Below, piece after piece: positions 39,881 to 49,273 of a stretch of 64,000 nt of DNA. The DNA is from a virus. The translations under genes and the position numbers were made by a program. The DNA is taken from IMG/VR virus record IMGVR_UViG_3300010413_000005, positions 1-64,000 of that record; one strand, written 5' to 3'. Under the pieces are notes generated by a model. That model ran no database searches. It was given only the letters and a program-made list of their open reading frames with translations, and was not told where the DNA came from. The stretch's first letter is position 1. Each line of letters begins with the position of its first letter.

Positions 39881-40395
39881 TATTTATCACCTTTCTTGAG
39901 GATTTTTTTCATTTGTTCGCGCCGTTCCTCTTCCAGCGGCGACTCTTCGTAGGACTCTTCCTTTGTGGATAGGTCCTGTTTGGCTATTTCCTTGCGGGTT
40001 TTCGCACCCAATGATTGGGATAGATTGCCGCGTTTATCTAAAGTCTTCCAGATGTGTTCTGCGGTGGTGACGTTATCGGAAGCGATCGCTATCGCTTCTT
40101 TCATTTTCAAAAACAGAGGATCTGATTCTATTTTCGCTTTCACCTTCCACTCGGACGCCTTGGGATCTTTTTTTAGAATCAGCTCCGTTGTTTGCGCCCT
40201 CCAAGCACGATAAATCGCATCAGCTTTGATTTGCTCTTCGACCGCGGCGCCCCAAACTGACGACCAGAACGCCATCTGTTTAGACACCTTGCGTTGTGTA
40301 TCGTCGATATCGTTTATGACGTATTCTTCCGGTTCGATTTTGATAGAAACGCCGTGTACTTTGATGACGCGCCTCTTGAAAGAAATGTCTGTCAT
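39880..40395 (-). CDS. Phage replication-cluster protein of unknown function (171 aa)
   Basis: Begins with a basic strand (RRVIKVHGVSIKIEPEEYV), then ISKQMAFWSSVWGAAVEEQI and several charged helices ending in a Lys-rich tail. Between HU-like and SSB-like genes. A recombination mediator or helicase-loader role is possible but unsupported by any motif. Confidence 0.6.
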   Translation of the reverse strand: MTDISFKRRVIKVHGVSIKIEPEEYVINDIDDTQRKVSKQMAFWSSVWGAAVEEQIKADAIYRAWRAQTTELILKKDPKASEWKVKAKIESDPLFLKMKEAIAIASDNVTTAEHIWKTLDKRGNLSQSLGAKTRKEIAKQDLSTKEESYEESPLEEERREQMKKILKKGDK

Positions 40396-40676
40396 TTCTT
40401 ATCCTTTTTCTTTTTGAGCGAATTCAATACGCGCTTGGCGATTTGGCTTTGATTGAATCTCAGAGCTCTAGTCTTGGCGGTATTGAAAGGCTCGCCGTCG
40501 TTTACCAGAGGCGTTTCCATCTTGCGAGATTTGTAAGTAACCGGCTTGAATACTCCGAATCTCGTAATTCGAACCACTTCTCCGGCGTTCACTTTCTCCA
40601 ATATGGATGCGAATATGTCCTTGATTATTTGAGGCTTTACTCGAGCGTCGCGAGCGATTTCCTTGATTCCTGCCAT
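40392..40676 (-). CDS. HU/IHF family DNA-binding protein
   Basis: Fits the family: an N-terminal helix pair, IFASILEKVNAGEVVRITRFGVFKPVTYKSRK with the FGVF turn, then the NTAKTRALRFNQS strand/helix. The 94-residue length is typical. It would bend and pack DNA, perhaps at the origin. Starts behind AGGAGACTCC next to the polymerase stop. Confidence 0.85.
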   Translation of the reverse strand: MAGIKEIARDARVKPQIIKDIFASILEKVNAGEVVRITRFGVFKPVTYKSRKMETPLVNDGEPFNTAKTRALRFNQSQIAKRVLNSLKKKKDKK

Positions 40677-40684
40677 GGAGTCTC

Positions 40685-43600
40685 CTATTTGTAGTTGTAA
40701 ATTTTCAAAGCTGTACCGCAGAAGTAACTCGTGCTTCTTCTTCGATCTGATTTCTTCTCTACTTCTACGGCTATCATCTTACCTATGGAAATGTGTTTGC
40801 TAATACTTCTCCAAGTGCTGGCAAAACTTATGATTTCTATGAGTTTTCCGTCCGCACTTATCAATCCTAAGAAGGCCATTTCATTGCCGTTCTTATCGTA
40901 TTTTTTTCGCACGTTAGTTACGATACCTGTATAAAATCCACCTTCTTTGGACTTATGAAATTTGTAATTGGTAGTTCTAATTTCCTTGATTTTGTCATTT
41001 TTCCATTTATAAGTAAGCGCCGGATGCTTTCCGGTGGCTATCAATTCCCAAACGTTCAATTGTTCCCAAGATTGTATTTTGGATCGAAGAGATTCCAAGT
41101 TTACAGCGAAATGCGCTTTCAGATTCTCGTATTTGGCGTTGGGAGTTACACAAGCGATTACCGGAGTGCCTATTCCCTTATCTATGATCGCTCTGTATTC
41201 ATCGAATACGTCGATATCGAACTTGGTCCGATACTGTTTTCCTCCCGGATCTTCCAAGTTGACGTTGGCGTAGCGCGCGCCCCAAAACATCTCTTTTCGT
41301 TCTCTTTCGGACGGCAAGTCTCCGGTGTGAAAGTCGCCTATTTGATTGTATTTGACTTCTACTATGACCGCGGCGACGATACATGCTTTATTCCCGTAAT
41401 CGGCGAAAAAGTCTTCATCACTCATAGAAACTATCGGCAATTTGATATTTTCTTCTATGAAGTCCTTGTACGCTTCTATGGGGTGCGTCCCGAGCGCTAG
41501 CGGATTCACTTCTGAAGAAATCAAACACAAATCTTCTTTTGAGTATTCTTCGGCGCCCTTCGCTTCTTCCAACATAGCGATGACGTCGGCATACTTCTTC
41601 TTAGCCACCAACGCCCAAATAGATTCCAGATTCTCTACCATCCATTTGACGCTGGGAACCATCCCCTCAAGAGCTCCGGCCTTGGACAGAGCCATAACGA
41701 CTCCTTTGTGGCATTTTCTCGCGTCGACTCTAGATATGAAATCCACGAAATCTTTGAATGGCTGATTGGCCATAATAGTATCTGCGGCCGCCGATCCGAC
41801 TCCTTTGATATCTATCAACGAACCTCTGATAGAACGATCGGCCGCGTCCATACTGAAATGCTTCTTGCTGACGTTGATATGCGGAGGTTTCAATTCTATT
41901 CCGTAATTTTTCTTGGCTGCTTTGGCCAATCTTTGTATCCGAACGCGCTCCGGTTCGTTCTTGAGCAACGCCCAATAGAACTCTAACGGATAATGTATCT
42001 TCAACCACATGGTCCAATAGCCTATCAACCCGTATTCGGTAGCGTGCGAATTGTGCGACACTACCGGAGGCGAATCCGGGCTGTGTCCCGCTACGAAATT
42101 GTGTCCTACGGAATCCATCTCCAAATCGTAACAATGCTCTTTACCGTTGGGCGTTATTTTGATTATTTTATCCGCGAAAGTAGGACGGCCCTTGCCCCAA
42201 CGCTTTGTCCTCTCTCCCTTTTCGTAATCCAATTTCTTGTGACAAGAATTGCACAACAAACGCAAATTGGCTTTGCTGTGAAAGGCGGCATGGTTGTAAT
42301 CGCATTCGGCTGGAGATTTGATGTGCGCCACTTCTCCGCCACCTCTGCCTTGGCGACAAATTGTACCGCAATTAGAACATCTGCTATCGGATTCTATCCA
42401 AACTTGCTCTACTTTCAATTTGTATTTGTCGTTGATACGATCCGCTTGGGCGAATCTGGTATCTTTGTTCATCCACCACGGACAATAATCCTTAGCGGTA
42501 TTTTCTCCCATAAACATCAATTCGTCGCCGACAGACAAGCCGGTAGCTATCGATTTGTACCCCCTAGAAGTCATCAACCTGTGCATTCGGCTGATGGCCG
42601 GAGTTTTGTTGCCGGATTCCGTTTCTATGACAAACGTTTCGCGAATGCCGTGATCATGTATTCCTATTAGACGTGCCGGCCGAACGCGCCCATCTTCGTC
42701 CATTTGCAAAAGATGTAATCGACCACCTCTTATCTTTTTCGCTATCGGAGTCAAACGTCCTTTTTCGTCTCTAGAATCTCTCAAACGAACCAACTCTCCG
42801 ATTTGTATTTGCGATTTAGAATGGCTATTAGCTCCTGGCTTCCAAACCCATGCGTTTTTACATATAGTCTTGTTAAATCCGTACGAGCCAAAAAATGTTA
42901 TCGCGTCCATTATCTTATTGGCAGTTTTCGCGTCGACTCCGGCGTGTTTAGCGGCGCCTTCAACGAACTTCGCGCGTTCTTTCCCCAAAGTCTCGTCGCC
43001 TATCTTCTTGGCTATCGTTTTGCGCAATGAATCCGCGGTTCCGGGAGCGAATCCGGCGATGTCTGTGAATATGCGTATAACGTGTTCTTGGTAAACTATG
43101 ATCCCCAACGTGTCCGATGTTATTTCCGATACCTTTGGGTGGAAGTCTACCTTTTTGGCCAACTTCGGATTCTTTTTGCGTTGTATGTACTTCGTAGCCA
43201 AGCCGGACCGAGCGGTCCCTGGTCTGTTCAACGCAGTCATGGCAGGTATGTCTTCGAAGTCGGTGAAGTTGATACCCATGCAAATCTTATCAGCGCTAGG
43301 CGTATCGTATTGGAAAATTCCGTCGTATTTGTGATCAGTGAATCCCTGTAGCGTTTCCGGATCGTTCAAATCGAAGTCGTCGGATTCCAAGTCCAATTTC
43401 TCTCCGGTATTCTCTTCGATCGCTTCCAAACATTCTTTGATGACGGTGAGAGTTCTCAAACCCAACACGTCTATTTTCACCAATCCCACCGCGGCGACGT
43501 TGTACATGTCGGTTGCTGTGACCACTACCGAATCGCCTCCGGATTCCGCTTTACGAACTTCCAACGGCAATAAATCGGTCAACGGGACCGGAGATGCTAC

Positions 43601-45322
43601 GACTCCGGCCGCGTGTATGCCCGGATTCTTAGCCAATCCTTCCAGGCTCTTGGCGTGATAGAGCACCTTTGGATATTTCTTATCGAATTTTCTACACACG
43701 TCGAAGTCTTTGAACGAATCGGCTATTGTCTGACTGGCGCGTTCGTCTCCGCTCGAACGCTCGATGATGCTTTTGGTTACTTGATTGACTTCCGACAACG
43801 GAACTTCCAAAACGCGAGAAACGTCCTTCAAACATTGTTTACCGGATAGTTTGCCCACGGTTGCGATCTGAGCCACTTTATCGCGCCCATACTTACTCAC
43901 CAAATATTCAAATATCTCTTGTCGTCTTCTGTCTTCGAAATCACAATCGATATCCGGCAAGTCGATACGATACGGATTCATGAATCTTTCGAATATCAAT
44001 CCGTGCTCCAGCGGATCGACAGAGGTTATTCCGAGCAAATATGCCACCAAACATCCTCCTACGGAACCGCGTCCTGGTCCGCACATGATTCCGGAGCTTC
44101 GAGCGAATTTGTACAAGTCTCTGATTATCAAGAAATACGGCACGAATTTCAATTTTACAATTGAACCCAATTCGTACTTCAACCTGTTTCCGTACGTCTG
44201 TATAGCGTCTTCGTAACTCACCCCGTTTTTGGCAGAGTATTTACGCGCTCGGGATTTGATATTCCTCCAAGCCCATCCTTCTAAACACAAATCTTTTAAA
44301 TAAGCTGTTTGATCTCCGCGATATTTATCAGGTACGGATAAGTCGGGCAACAAGGCTTGGTGGTAATCGACTTTGAATTCCACGTTACACATTTCTGATA
44401 ACTTCACAGTTGAATTCAAAGCTTCCTTGACGTCTGTTACGGAGAAAAACGGATGGTATTTGAAGAAAGCGGATTTCATTTCTTTCCGCTTTCTCATATG
44501 AAATTCGTTCCCGTCGAATTTGAATCTGTTCGGATCGCTCATGAAGTTATTCGTACCGATACACAACAAAACCTCGTGATGTTCGGAATCGCTCTGGTGT
44601 ACGTAGTGCGCGTCTTGTGTTGCCAACAGCCTATTGGACTTCCCGTATCTCTTGCGCAACTCGAGAGCGAATTTGTTGGCCGTCAATTGGTCCGGAATGT
44701 TGTGCGGTTGGACCTCAATCCACAGATTACTACCGAACTCATCTCTCAATCGATCGGCAAATTCGATCGCGAACCTTTTCTTACCCAGCACGCATGAATC
44801 GTATACCGGACTAGCCAGACATCCCGTGCCCAAACTGATTCCTTCTTTGTACTCGCACAAAGCTTCAAGATCGATTCTCGGTTTGTAATAAAATCCGTCG
44901 ATGTAAGCCGAACTGGACAGTCTGAATAGGTTCTTCAATCCCTCCGAGTTGTGCGCCCAAGCCGTTATGTGCCAGCGTTTTGATATGCCGTGTTTCTCTT
45001 CGTATTCCTTGATGACTTTCTTGGCTTCTGCTCCCTTCTTGCCTTCTGAAATCTCGTTCTTTTCCTCCGCGGTCAATCCCTTCCTGTGCATATTATTACA
45101 CACGTAAAATTCGATTCCGTATATCGGCTTCACGTCGGTTCCCTTGCACTCTTCGTATTGGTGCATATATCCGCGCATGGTTCCGTGATCGGTAAAAGCG
45201 ATCGCCGGATTGCCTCTTTGTTTGGCTTCTTCTACGTAGTCCTTGATTTTACTTCCACCATCCAAAGTAGAATTATCACTATGCGTGTGCAAGTGTACGA
45301 AGTCTTCTTTTTTATTTGGCAT
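40685..45322 (-). CDS. dnaE: DNA polymerase III alpha subunit (DnaE-type) with intein
   Basis: Extein of about 1274 residues. PHP domain starts VHLHTHSDNSTLDGG (His10, 12, 14); GPGRGSVGGCLVAYLLGIT precedes palm motif PDIDCDFEDRR (Asp457, 459, 461); fingers and thumb follow. The intein occupies 821-1091 between YGFNKTI and SHATEYG. A replicative polymerase of the bacterial C family for phage DNA synthesis; no intrinsic DnaQ exonuclease is seen. No sliding clamp or clamp loader is seen in this window, so host ones may be used or lie elsewhere. Upstream genes of the modification-like operon overlap it. Confidence 0.95.
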   Translation of the reverse strand: MPNKKEDFVHLHTHSDNSTLDGGSKIKDYVEEAKQRGNPAIAFTDHGTMRGYMHQYEECKGTDVKPIYGIEFYVCNNMHRKGLTAEEKNEISEGKKGAEAKKVIKEYEEKHGISKRWHITAWAHNSEGLKNLFRLSSSAYIDGFYYKPRIDLEALCEYKEGISLGTGCLASPVYDSCVLGKKRFAIEFADRLRDEFGSNLWIEVQPHNIPDQLTANKFALELRKRYGKSNRLLATQDAHYVHQSDSEHHEVLLCIGTNNFMSDPNRFKFDGNEFHMRKRKEMKSAFFKYHPFFSVTDVKEALNSTVKLSEMCNVEFKVDYHQALLPDLSVPDKYRGDQTAYLKDLCLEGWAWRNIKSRARKYSAKNGVSYEDAIQTYGNRLKYELGSIVKLKFVPYFLIIRDLYKFARSSGIMCGPGRGSVGGCLVAYLLGITSVDPLEHGLIFERFMNPYRIDLPDIDCDFEDRRRQEIFEYLVSKYGRDKVAQIATVGKLSGKQCLKDVSRVLEVPLSEVNQVTKSIIERSSGDERASQTIADSFKDFDVCRKFDKKYPKVLYHAKSLEGLAKNPGIHAAGVVASPVPLTDLLPLEVRKAESGGDSVVVTATDMYNVAAVGLVKIDVLGLRTLTVIKECLEAIEENTGEKLDLESDDFDLNDPETLQGFTDHKYDGIFQYDTPSADKICMGINFTDFEDIPAMTALNRPGTARSGLATKYIQRKKNPKLAKKVDFHPKVSEITSDTLGIIVYQEHVIRIFTDIAGFAPGTADSLRKTIAKKIGDETLGKERAKFVEGAAKHAGVDAKTANKIMDAITFFGSYGFNKTICKNAWVWKPGANSHSKSQIQIGELVRLRDSRDEKGRLTPIAKKIRGGRLHLLQMDEDGRVRPARLIGIHDHGIRETFVIETESGNKTPAISRMHRLMTSRGYKSIATGLSVGDELMFMGENTAKDYCPWWMNKDTRFAQADRINDKYKLKVEQVWIESDSRCSNCGTICRQGRGGGEVAHIKSPAECDYNHAAFHSKANLRLLCNSCHKKLDYEKGERTKRWGKGRPTFADKIIKITPNGKEHCYDLEMDSVGHNFVAGHSPDSPPVVSHNSHATEYGLIGYWTMWLKIHYPLEFYWALLKNEPERVRIQRLAKAAKKNYGIELKPPHINVSKKHFSMDAADRSIRGSLIDIKGVGSAAADTIMANQPFKDFVDFISRVDARKCHKGVVMALSKAGALEGMVPSVKWMVENLESIWALVAKKKYADVIAMLEEAKGAEEYSKEDLCLISSEVNPLALGTHPIEAYKDFIEENIKLPIVSMSDEDFFADYGNKACIVAAVIVEVKYNQIGDFHTGDLPSERERKEMFWGARYANVNLEDPGGKQYRTKFDIDVFDEYRAIIDKGIGTPVIACVTPNAKYENLKAHFAVNLESLRSKIQSWEQLNVWELIATGKHPALTYKWKNDKIKEIRTTNYKFHKSKEGGFYTGIVTNVRKKYDKNGNEMAFLGLISADGKLIEIISFASTWRSISKHISIGKMIAVEVEKKSDRRRSTSYFCGTALKIYNYK
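42050..42862 (-). other. HNH-containing intein in the DNA polymerase
   Basis: A 271-residue intein: Cys1 (CKNAWVWKPG, block A), block B with GNKTPAISRMHRLM (His), an HNH nuclease CSNCGTICRQG, HIKSPAECDYNHAA and NLRLLCNSCHKKLD, blocks F/G ending VVSHN before Ser+1. All splicing residues (Cys1, block-B His, His-Asn, Ser+1) are present, so it should splice. The nuclease may make it mobile. The N-extein ends GFNKTI where a plain GFNK would be expected next to SHATEYG; the extra TI may be part of the insertion site. Confidence 0.9.
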
Positions 45323-45584
45323 TTTCTTCTATCAAGTACAGAGCGACGTCTTTCAAATCTTCCGGATAATCTCCGAATACTATTTCGTCCAGCACCGACG
45401 GTTCTTCAGCTCCCATCTCGGCCAGACTTCTTTTTTTGCCGTTTATCGTCAATTTCGCGTCGTATCCCCTAACGTCGATATCATATTCCAATTTCTCTTT
45501 GGCGATATTGAATGACGAATTGGTAGGCAGTCCGGAGACTCGAGCTCCGGACGCCCATTGTCTTATCTTCTTCAAAGACGGCAT
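45312..45584 (-). CDS. Hypothetical protein (90 aa)
   Basis: Small alpha/beta protein with KLTINGKKRSLAEMG; no motif. Overlaps the polymerase start by 11 bases and follows ThyX by three. Likely co-translated with both. Confidence 0.6.
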   Translation of the reverse strand: MPSLKKIRQWASGARVSGLPTNSSFNIAKEKLEYDIDVRGYDAKLTINGKKRSLAEMGAEEPSVLDEIVFGDYPEDLKDVALYLIEENAK

Positions 45585-45587
45585 GCG

Positions 45588-46607
45588 CTATTCGTTCTCT
45601 AATCTTTCTCCGGTCCAAGGATTCCTTTGCCAGAACACTGCGTATTCCGCGGCGCGATCGATCATCTCGTAAGCCATAGGAACCTTGTATTTGTGCAACG
45701 TATCGATTTGATGAGCTTTCGATATATCTTCTTGTTTCCCCATCTGTTCAGGTATTCTGTGGTGACGGAAATGAAGAGGACAAGGAGGATGTTGATCCAA
45801 TCCTTCGTACCGACGTCGATTCTCTTCGTGATAGACGCATCCGGAAAAACAATCGTCCTTGATACACGGAGGGCAAACCAGTTCCGCGAACGCCGGATGG
45901 ACCTTGTTGACCAGTTCGCTTACTATTCCCATGATGACTGGACCCCACAACCCCAATTGCAAAATGAAACAACCTCGTTCTCCGACTATGTGTTGCAACG
46001 AACTGATGTTCATTTTCCAACTCATACGGTGTTGAGATGCGAGCGGCATCGTATCCCGAGCGTCTTCCATAGGTATGTTGCTAGCCACCAAGAAATTGTA
46101 AGTTAGCTGTATTCTCTCCATCAGATCGACGTACGCCCTCAACACGTTAGGATCTCCGTGTCTCAAGATGCTTTCCGGTATGCGATAGTCGCTATCGGTA
46201 AAGAATCGACCTTGATTCCGGATGCGCATTGACTGCGACCAGAACGACGATTTGGCCAGGTCTGGTACAATGTCCATGTAGATATCGGCTCCGATCGATT
46301 CCGGTCCTGGAAGAACTCCGATTCTGTGACGCACGGCTTGTTCCCTCCAAGATATCGAAATGTGTTCCAACATGAAAGTGAAGTCGATGTGTTCTCCTAC
46401 CGGTATGCGTTGTTTTATCACCGAGTGAAAAACGTCTTGCACTTCTTTCGCCGATACCTTCGAATACACTTGGTCCGGAGTCAATAACTCGTCGTCGTTT
46501 TTCGAAGCTTGCCAAACACTGTAAATCGTTTCCAACGGAAACGCTGTGAAAGTCAACAGCGTGACTTTCGGAGTCTTTACCAATCTTTTGTTCGCATTAT
46601 TTTCCAT
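45588..46607 (-). CDS. thyX: Long ThyX-like flavin-dependent thymidylate synthase with Cys-rich tail
   Basis: SISWREQAVRHRIGV (87-98) is the ThyX RHR motif, and ARDTMPLASQHRMSW and HIVGERGCFILQLGLWGPV match the later ThyX helices. After RHR the usual S-x-N/E-x-S-x-R is replaced by GVLPGPESIGADIY. The C-terminal ~90 residues add Cys245, 248, 253, 257 and 276 with several His, which ThyX normally lacks and which could bind zinc or an Fe-S cluster. It may make dTMP or a modified relative such as 5-hydroxymethyl-dUMP (inference). Starts behind GAAAGGAGATCGAA. Confidence 0.75.
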   Translation of the reverse strand: MENNANKRLVKTPKVTLLTFTAFPLETIYSVWQASKNDDELLTPDQVYSKVSAKEVQDVFHSVIKQRIPVGEHIDFTFMLEHISISWREQAVRHRIGVLPGPESIGADIYMDIVPDLAKSSFWSQSMRIRNQGRFFTDSDYRIPESILRHGDPNVLRAYVDLMERIQLTYNFLVASNIPMEDARDTMPLASQHRMSWKMNISSLQHIVGERGCFILQLGLWGPVIMGIVSELVNKVHPAFAELVCPPCIKDDCFSGCVYHEENRRRYEGLDQHPPCPLHFRHHRIPEQMGKQEDISKAHQIDTLHKYKVPMAYEMIDRAAEYAVFWQRNPWTGERLENE

Positions 46608-47181
46608 TTCGATCTCCTTTCGTCAATATGCTAACCGCCAAGTCCCAAAGTCCTTCCGGCGATGTGTGATCTGTGATCAATTTCCACACGCGTGGTACGT
46701 GTTTCCCGATTTGATCGGAGGCGTAATCCAACCGATTGTTTATTCGTTCGGCGTTCTCGGGCATCCTAATTCCCACCCTGCCAACCGAAGTTTTGATGTC
46801 GCACATCAAATGGATGTAAGTCAAATCGGTTCTGGATTTGATGATGTCTATCCACCATTGTAACGTTTCTTCGGCCATTTCTCGATTGAAAAAATCTCCG
46901 TCTTCCAACCCGTACGCGAACGCTGACGGCATCGAACGATCTAACACACATTCCAACGACGTGAATTTGGATAACAAATCCGCTACGAATAGATCTTCTA
47001 CGTACGAATTGAAAGGGATCCTGAATCTCCTCAGTTTCAATTCCAATTCCTTGGCGTGTTTGAAATGAATTGCTGTGTCGTCCTTGAATGCTCTTACGAT
47101 AGGGATATTGAAATATCCACTGACTTTTTTGGCTAGAGTCGTTTTACCGACTCCGTTCATCCCTTCGATTATCACTAACAT
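46597..47181 (-). CDS. Deoxynucleotide/nucleoside kinase-like protein
   Basis: EGMNGVGKTT (6-15) is a P-loop; DRSMPSAFAYG (~81-91) is the DR(S/Y) motif of thymidylate and deoxynucleoside kinases; the lid is Arg-rich (GRVGIRMPENAER). The genome also has a standard tmk at 26 kb, so this second kinase likely has another substrate, perhaps a modified deoxynucleotide made by its neighbours. Overlaps both adjacent genes. Confidence 0.7.
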   Translation of the reverse strand: MLVIIEGMNGVGKTTLAKKVSGYFNIPIVRAFKDDTAIHFKHAKELELKLRRFRIPFNSYVEDLFVADLLSKFTSLECVLDRSMPSAFAYGLEDGDFFNREMAEETLQWWIDIIKSRTDLTYIHLMCDIKTSVGRVGIRMPENAERINNRLDYASDQIGKHVPRVWKLITDHTSPEGLWDLAVSILTKGDRNGK

Positions 47182-48368
47182 CGTGATTTAGCTTCCATCG
47201 CCGAATGTGCTTGTTCCAGAATAGACAATCCGTAATCGAGATCGTCAAGTGTGATATTCAGCGGAGGAGTGATTTTCACCGGTCCTGGTCCCTTCCGGAA
47301 CGCTCCTATGAGCAGACCTCTCTTCAAACATTCCTGCCCCAATTCCAACACGTCGTGCGGACTATCGTACGCTATCAACAGGCCGGTTCCTCTAACGTTT
47401 TTCGGATATCCGATTTTGCCCAACACGCTTTTGACGTGAGACGATTTGCCGTTTATCGAATCCATGTTGGGCGAATACTCCAGATAGTCCAACATACCGT
47501 TCACGTGCGCCATACCGATCGGATTACCTCCGAACGTAGAGAAGTGAGTTCCGGAGGTGAATGTTTCGCTAAACGGTTTCAACGCCAAACAAGCTCCGAC
47601 CGGGCATCCCATAGCTACTCCCTTGGCCATCGTCATTACGTCCGGCTGTACGCCTATCTTTTTCGCGTAAGAGAAATCTCCGCAGCGTCCGGCGCCGGTT
47701 TGGACTTCGTCGAATATCAACGTTATGTTGTGTTCGTTACACTTGACTCTCAAGTCGATCAACCAGTTGTGATCGTATTCTCGGACGTCGTTGTTGCCGA
47801 ATACTGGAGCTATGAGGACCGCGGTGGCCAAATATGGATCTATCTCTTCCAGATGTTCGAATTTTCTGAATCCTCCAGTCAGCGGTCCGAATCCCTCTGT
47901 GTGGTGCGGAGGACCGTCGCCGGCCGATAGCGATCCCAGAGTTCGGCCATGAAATGATCCTTTCACTGTGTAAATGTATTTGCTACGTCCTGATTCGTAC
48001 GTAAAATCTGATTTGAATCTCTTGTATTGATACAAACGCGCCAACTTGATCGCCGCTTCGACCGCTTCGGTTCCGCTGTTACAAAAAAACACCTTATCCA
48101 TACCGGTCAAATAACACAGACGTTCCGCGGCGATGTTTCTCTCCTCGAAGCTGAACAGATTGGGAACGTGAACCGGAGTGTGATTCCCTTTCATATCGCT
48201 AATCACTCTTTCGTGACACACGGAACAATATCCCAACGACGAAGTTCCGACGTCGCAGAAGAAATCCAGGAATCTCTCTCCGCGTCTGGTAATCAAATAA
48301 GATCCGTTTCCCGATACGAACTCGGGAGCGTATTGATTCAAAGTATTCATCAACGATTTGTTACACAT
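47175..48368 (-). CDS. Class III PLP aminotransferase (ArgD/OAT-like)
   Basis: FCNSGTEAVEAAIKLAR (95-111), KGSFHGRTLGSLSAG (136-150), DEVQTGAGR (220-228) and the PLP lysine in TMAKGVAMG (Lys249) define the fold type I class III. The usual EP-(I/V)-x-GxxG segment is altered to APVFGNND, changing the residue that normally contacts the substrate, so the substrate probably differs from ornithine. Aminotransferases of this class are unusual in phages. In an operon with ThyX and a dN kinase it could install or remove an amine on a modified base precursor (inference). Starts behind GGAGGACAATAG. Confidence 0.8.
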   Translation of the reverse strand: MCNKSLMNTLNQYAPEFVSGNGSYLITRRGERFLDFFCDVGTSSLGYCSVCHERVISDMKGNHTPVHVPNLFSFEERNIAAERLCYLTGMDKVFFCNSGTEAVEAAIKLARLYQYKRFKSDFTYESGRSKYIYTVKGSFHGRTLGSLSAGDGPPHHTEGFGPLTGGFRKFEHLEEIDPYLATAVLIAPVFGNNDVREYDHNWLIDLRVKCNEHNITLIFDEVQTGAGRCGDFSYAKKIGVQPDVMTMAKGVAMGCPVGACLALKPFSETFTSGTHFSTFGGNPIGMAHVNGMLDYLEYSPNMDSINGKSSHVKSVLGKIGYPKNVRGTGLLIAYDSPHDVLELGQECLKRGLLIGAFRKGPGPVKITPPLNITLDDLDYGLSILEQAHSAMEAKSRC

Positions 48369-49273
48369 CTATTGTCCTCCGCTAATCTGGTTATGTCCTT
48401 CCAATTGTATACCCTTGTGATGCTTTCGTGTTCCACGGATTTGTTTTTAGGAGTGTCGTAAAGTAAAACCTTGATTCCGGCTTGCGCCAATGATAATGCG
48501 TTCCTATCCAAGTCTTCTACGAAAAAAATCGGCCATGCCGGAGAAATGTGTCTGTAAACCGCCTCTACTTTGTCTCTGTTGAAAAGCAATATGTCGTACG
48601 GTATTTTGTATTTGCGCAACCACCATAAGGTATCGTGATACATTCTCTTGAATTGCCATTGCGGTCGCGCCGTTATTATGGCTATCTTATACCCCATCGA
48701 TTTCAATTTTCTGATTCCGGTAATCGCTCCGCGGATCGGTTTCAATTCCCGGAGGAATCCCTTCGAATGCAATTCATCCTTGTATGCTTCGATTTCGTCG
48801 AATCCCTTGCCTCTGTATTCTCTTTCGCTTTTAGAACGCAGAGCGTTGAAATCGGTTATCACGTCGTCCATGTCCAAACAAATCAACTTGGTGAACTTGG
48901 ATAATTTGAATTTGGCCGCGGTCGCGCGCGTCGATATCACTTTGGTTTTGCTATCGAACACCTTGGCTATGTCTTCCGGTTCGATTCCGTACACCAAAGA
49001 CAAAGAAATCGTGATTTTCAGAATATCCACCAATTCCTCTACCACATTACGTTTATCGGGAGAGTGTGTGTCCAAAAGGTGTCGTTTGTAGGAAGGTGAC
49101 AAACGAGCCAATTCGCCCACTTCTTCGTACAACAACATCGTCAGATCTTGAATCGCTCGAGTCGCCTCTAAATTGCTCATGCAAGACGAATCCATTCCGA
49201 ATTCCTTCTGCTGTTCTTTTTGCAGCTTCCAGAATGCGTCCAAGGATCTATCGAGCGATTTCTTACTTTCCAT
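48350..49273 (-). CDS. MazG/dUTPase-like domain fused to HAD 5'-nucleotidase
   Basis: Residues ~10-110 form an all-alpha NTP pyrophosphohydrolase-like domain (LLYEEVGELARLS, Glu50/51/54; VVEELVDILKI, Glu79/80, Asp83). Residues ~125-307 are a HAD phosphatase: ICLDMDDVITDF (Asp134, Asp136), IITARPQW, a Lys in NRDKV and FFVEDLDRNA. Chained, they could convert a dNTP to dNMP and then to deoxynucleoside, wiping out a canonical nucleotide. Substrate is unknown; dCTP or dTTP/dUTP are plausible. The fusion supports a role in pool replacement. Behind AAAAGGGAGTAGGCG. Confidence 0.75.
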   Translation of the reverse strand: MESKKSLDRSLDAFWKLQKEQQKEFGMDSSCMSNLEATRAIQDLTMLLYEEVGELARLSPSYKRHLLDTHSPDKRNVVEELVDILKITISLSLVYGIEPEDIAKVFDSKTKVISTRATAAKFKLSKFTKLICLDMDDVITDFNALRSKSEREYRGKGFDEIEAYKDELHSKGFLRELKPIRGAITGIRKLKSMGYKIAIITARPQWQFKRMYHDTLWWLRKYKIPYDILLFNRDKVEAVYRHISPAWPIFFVEDLDRNALSLAQAGIKVLLYDTPKNKSVEHESITRVYNWKDITRLAEDNRCVTNR

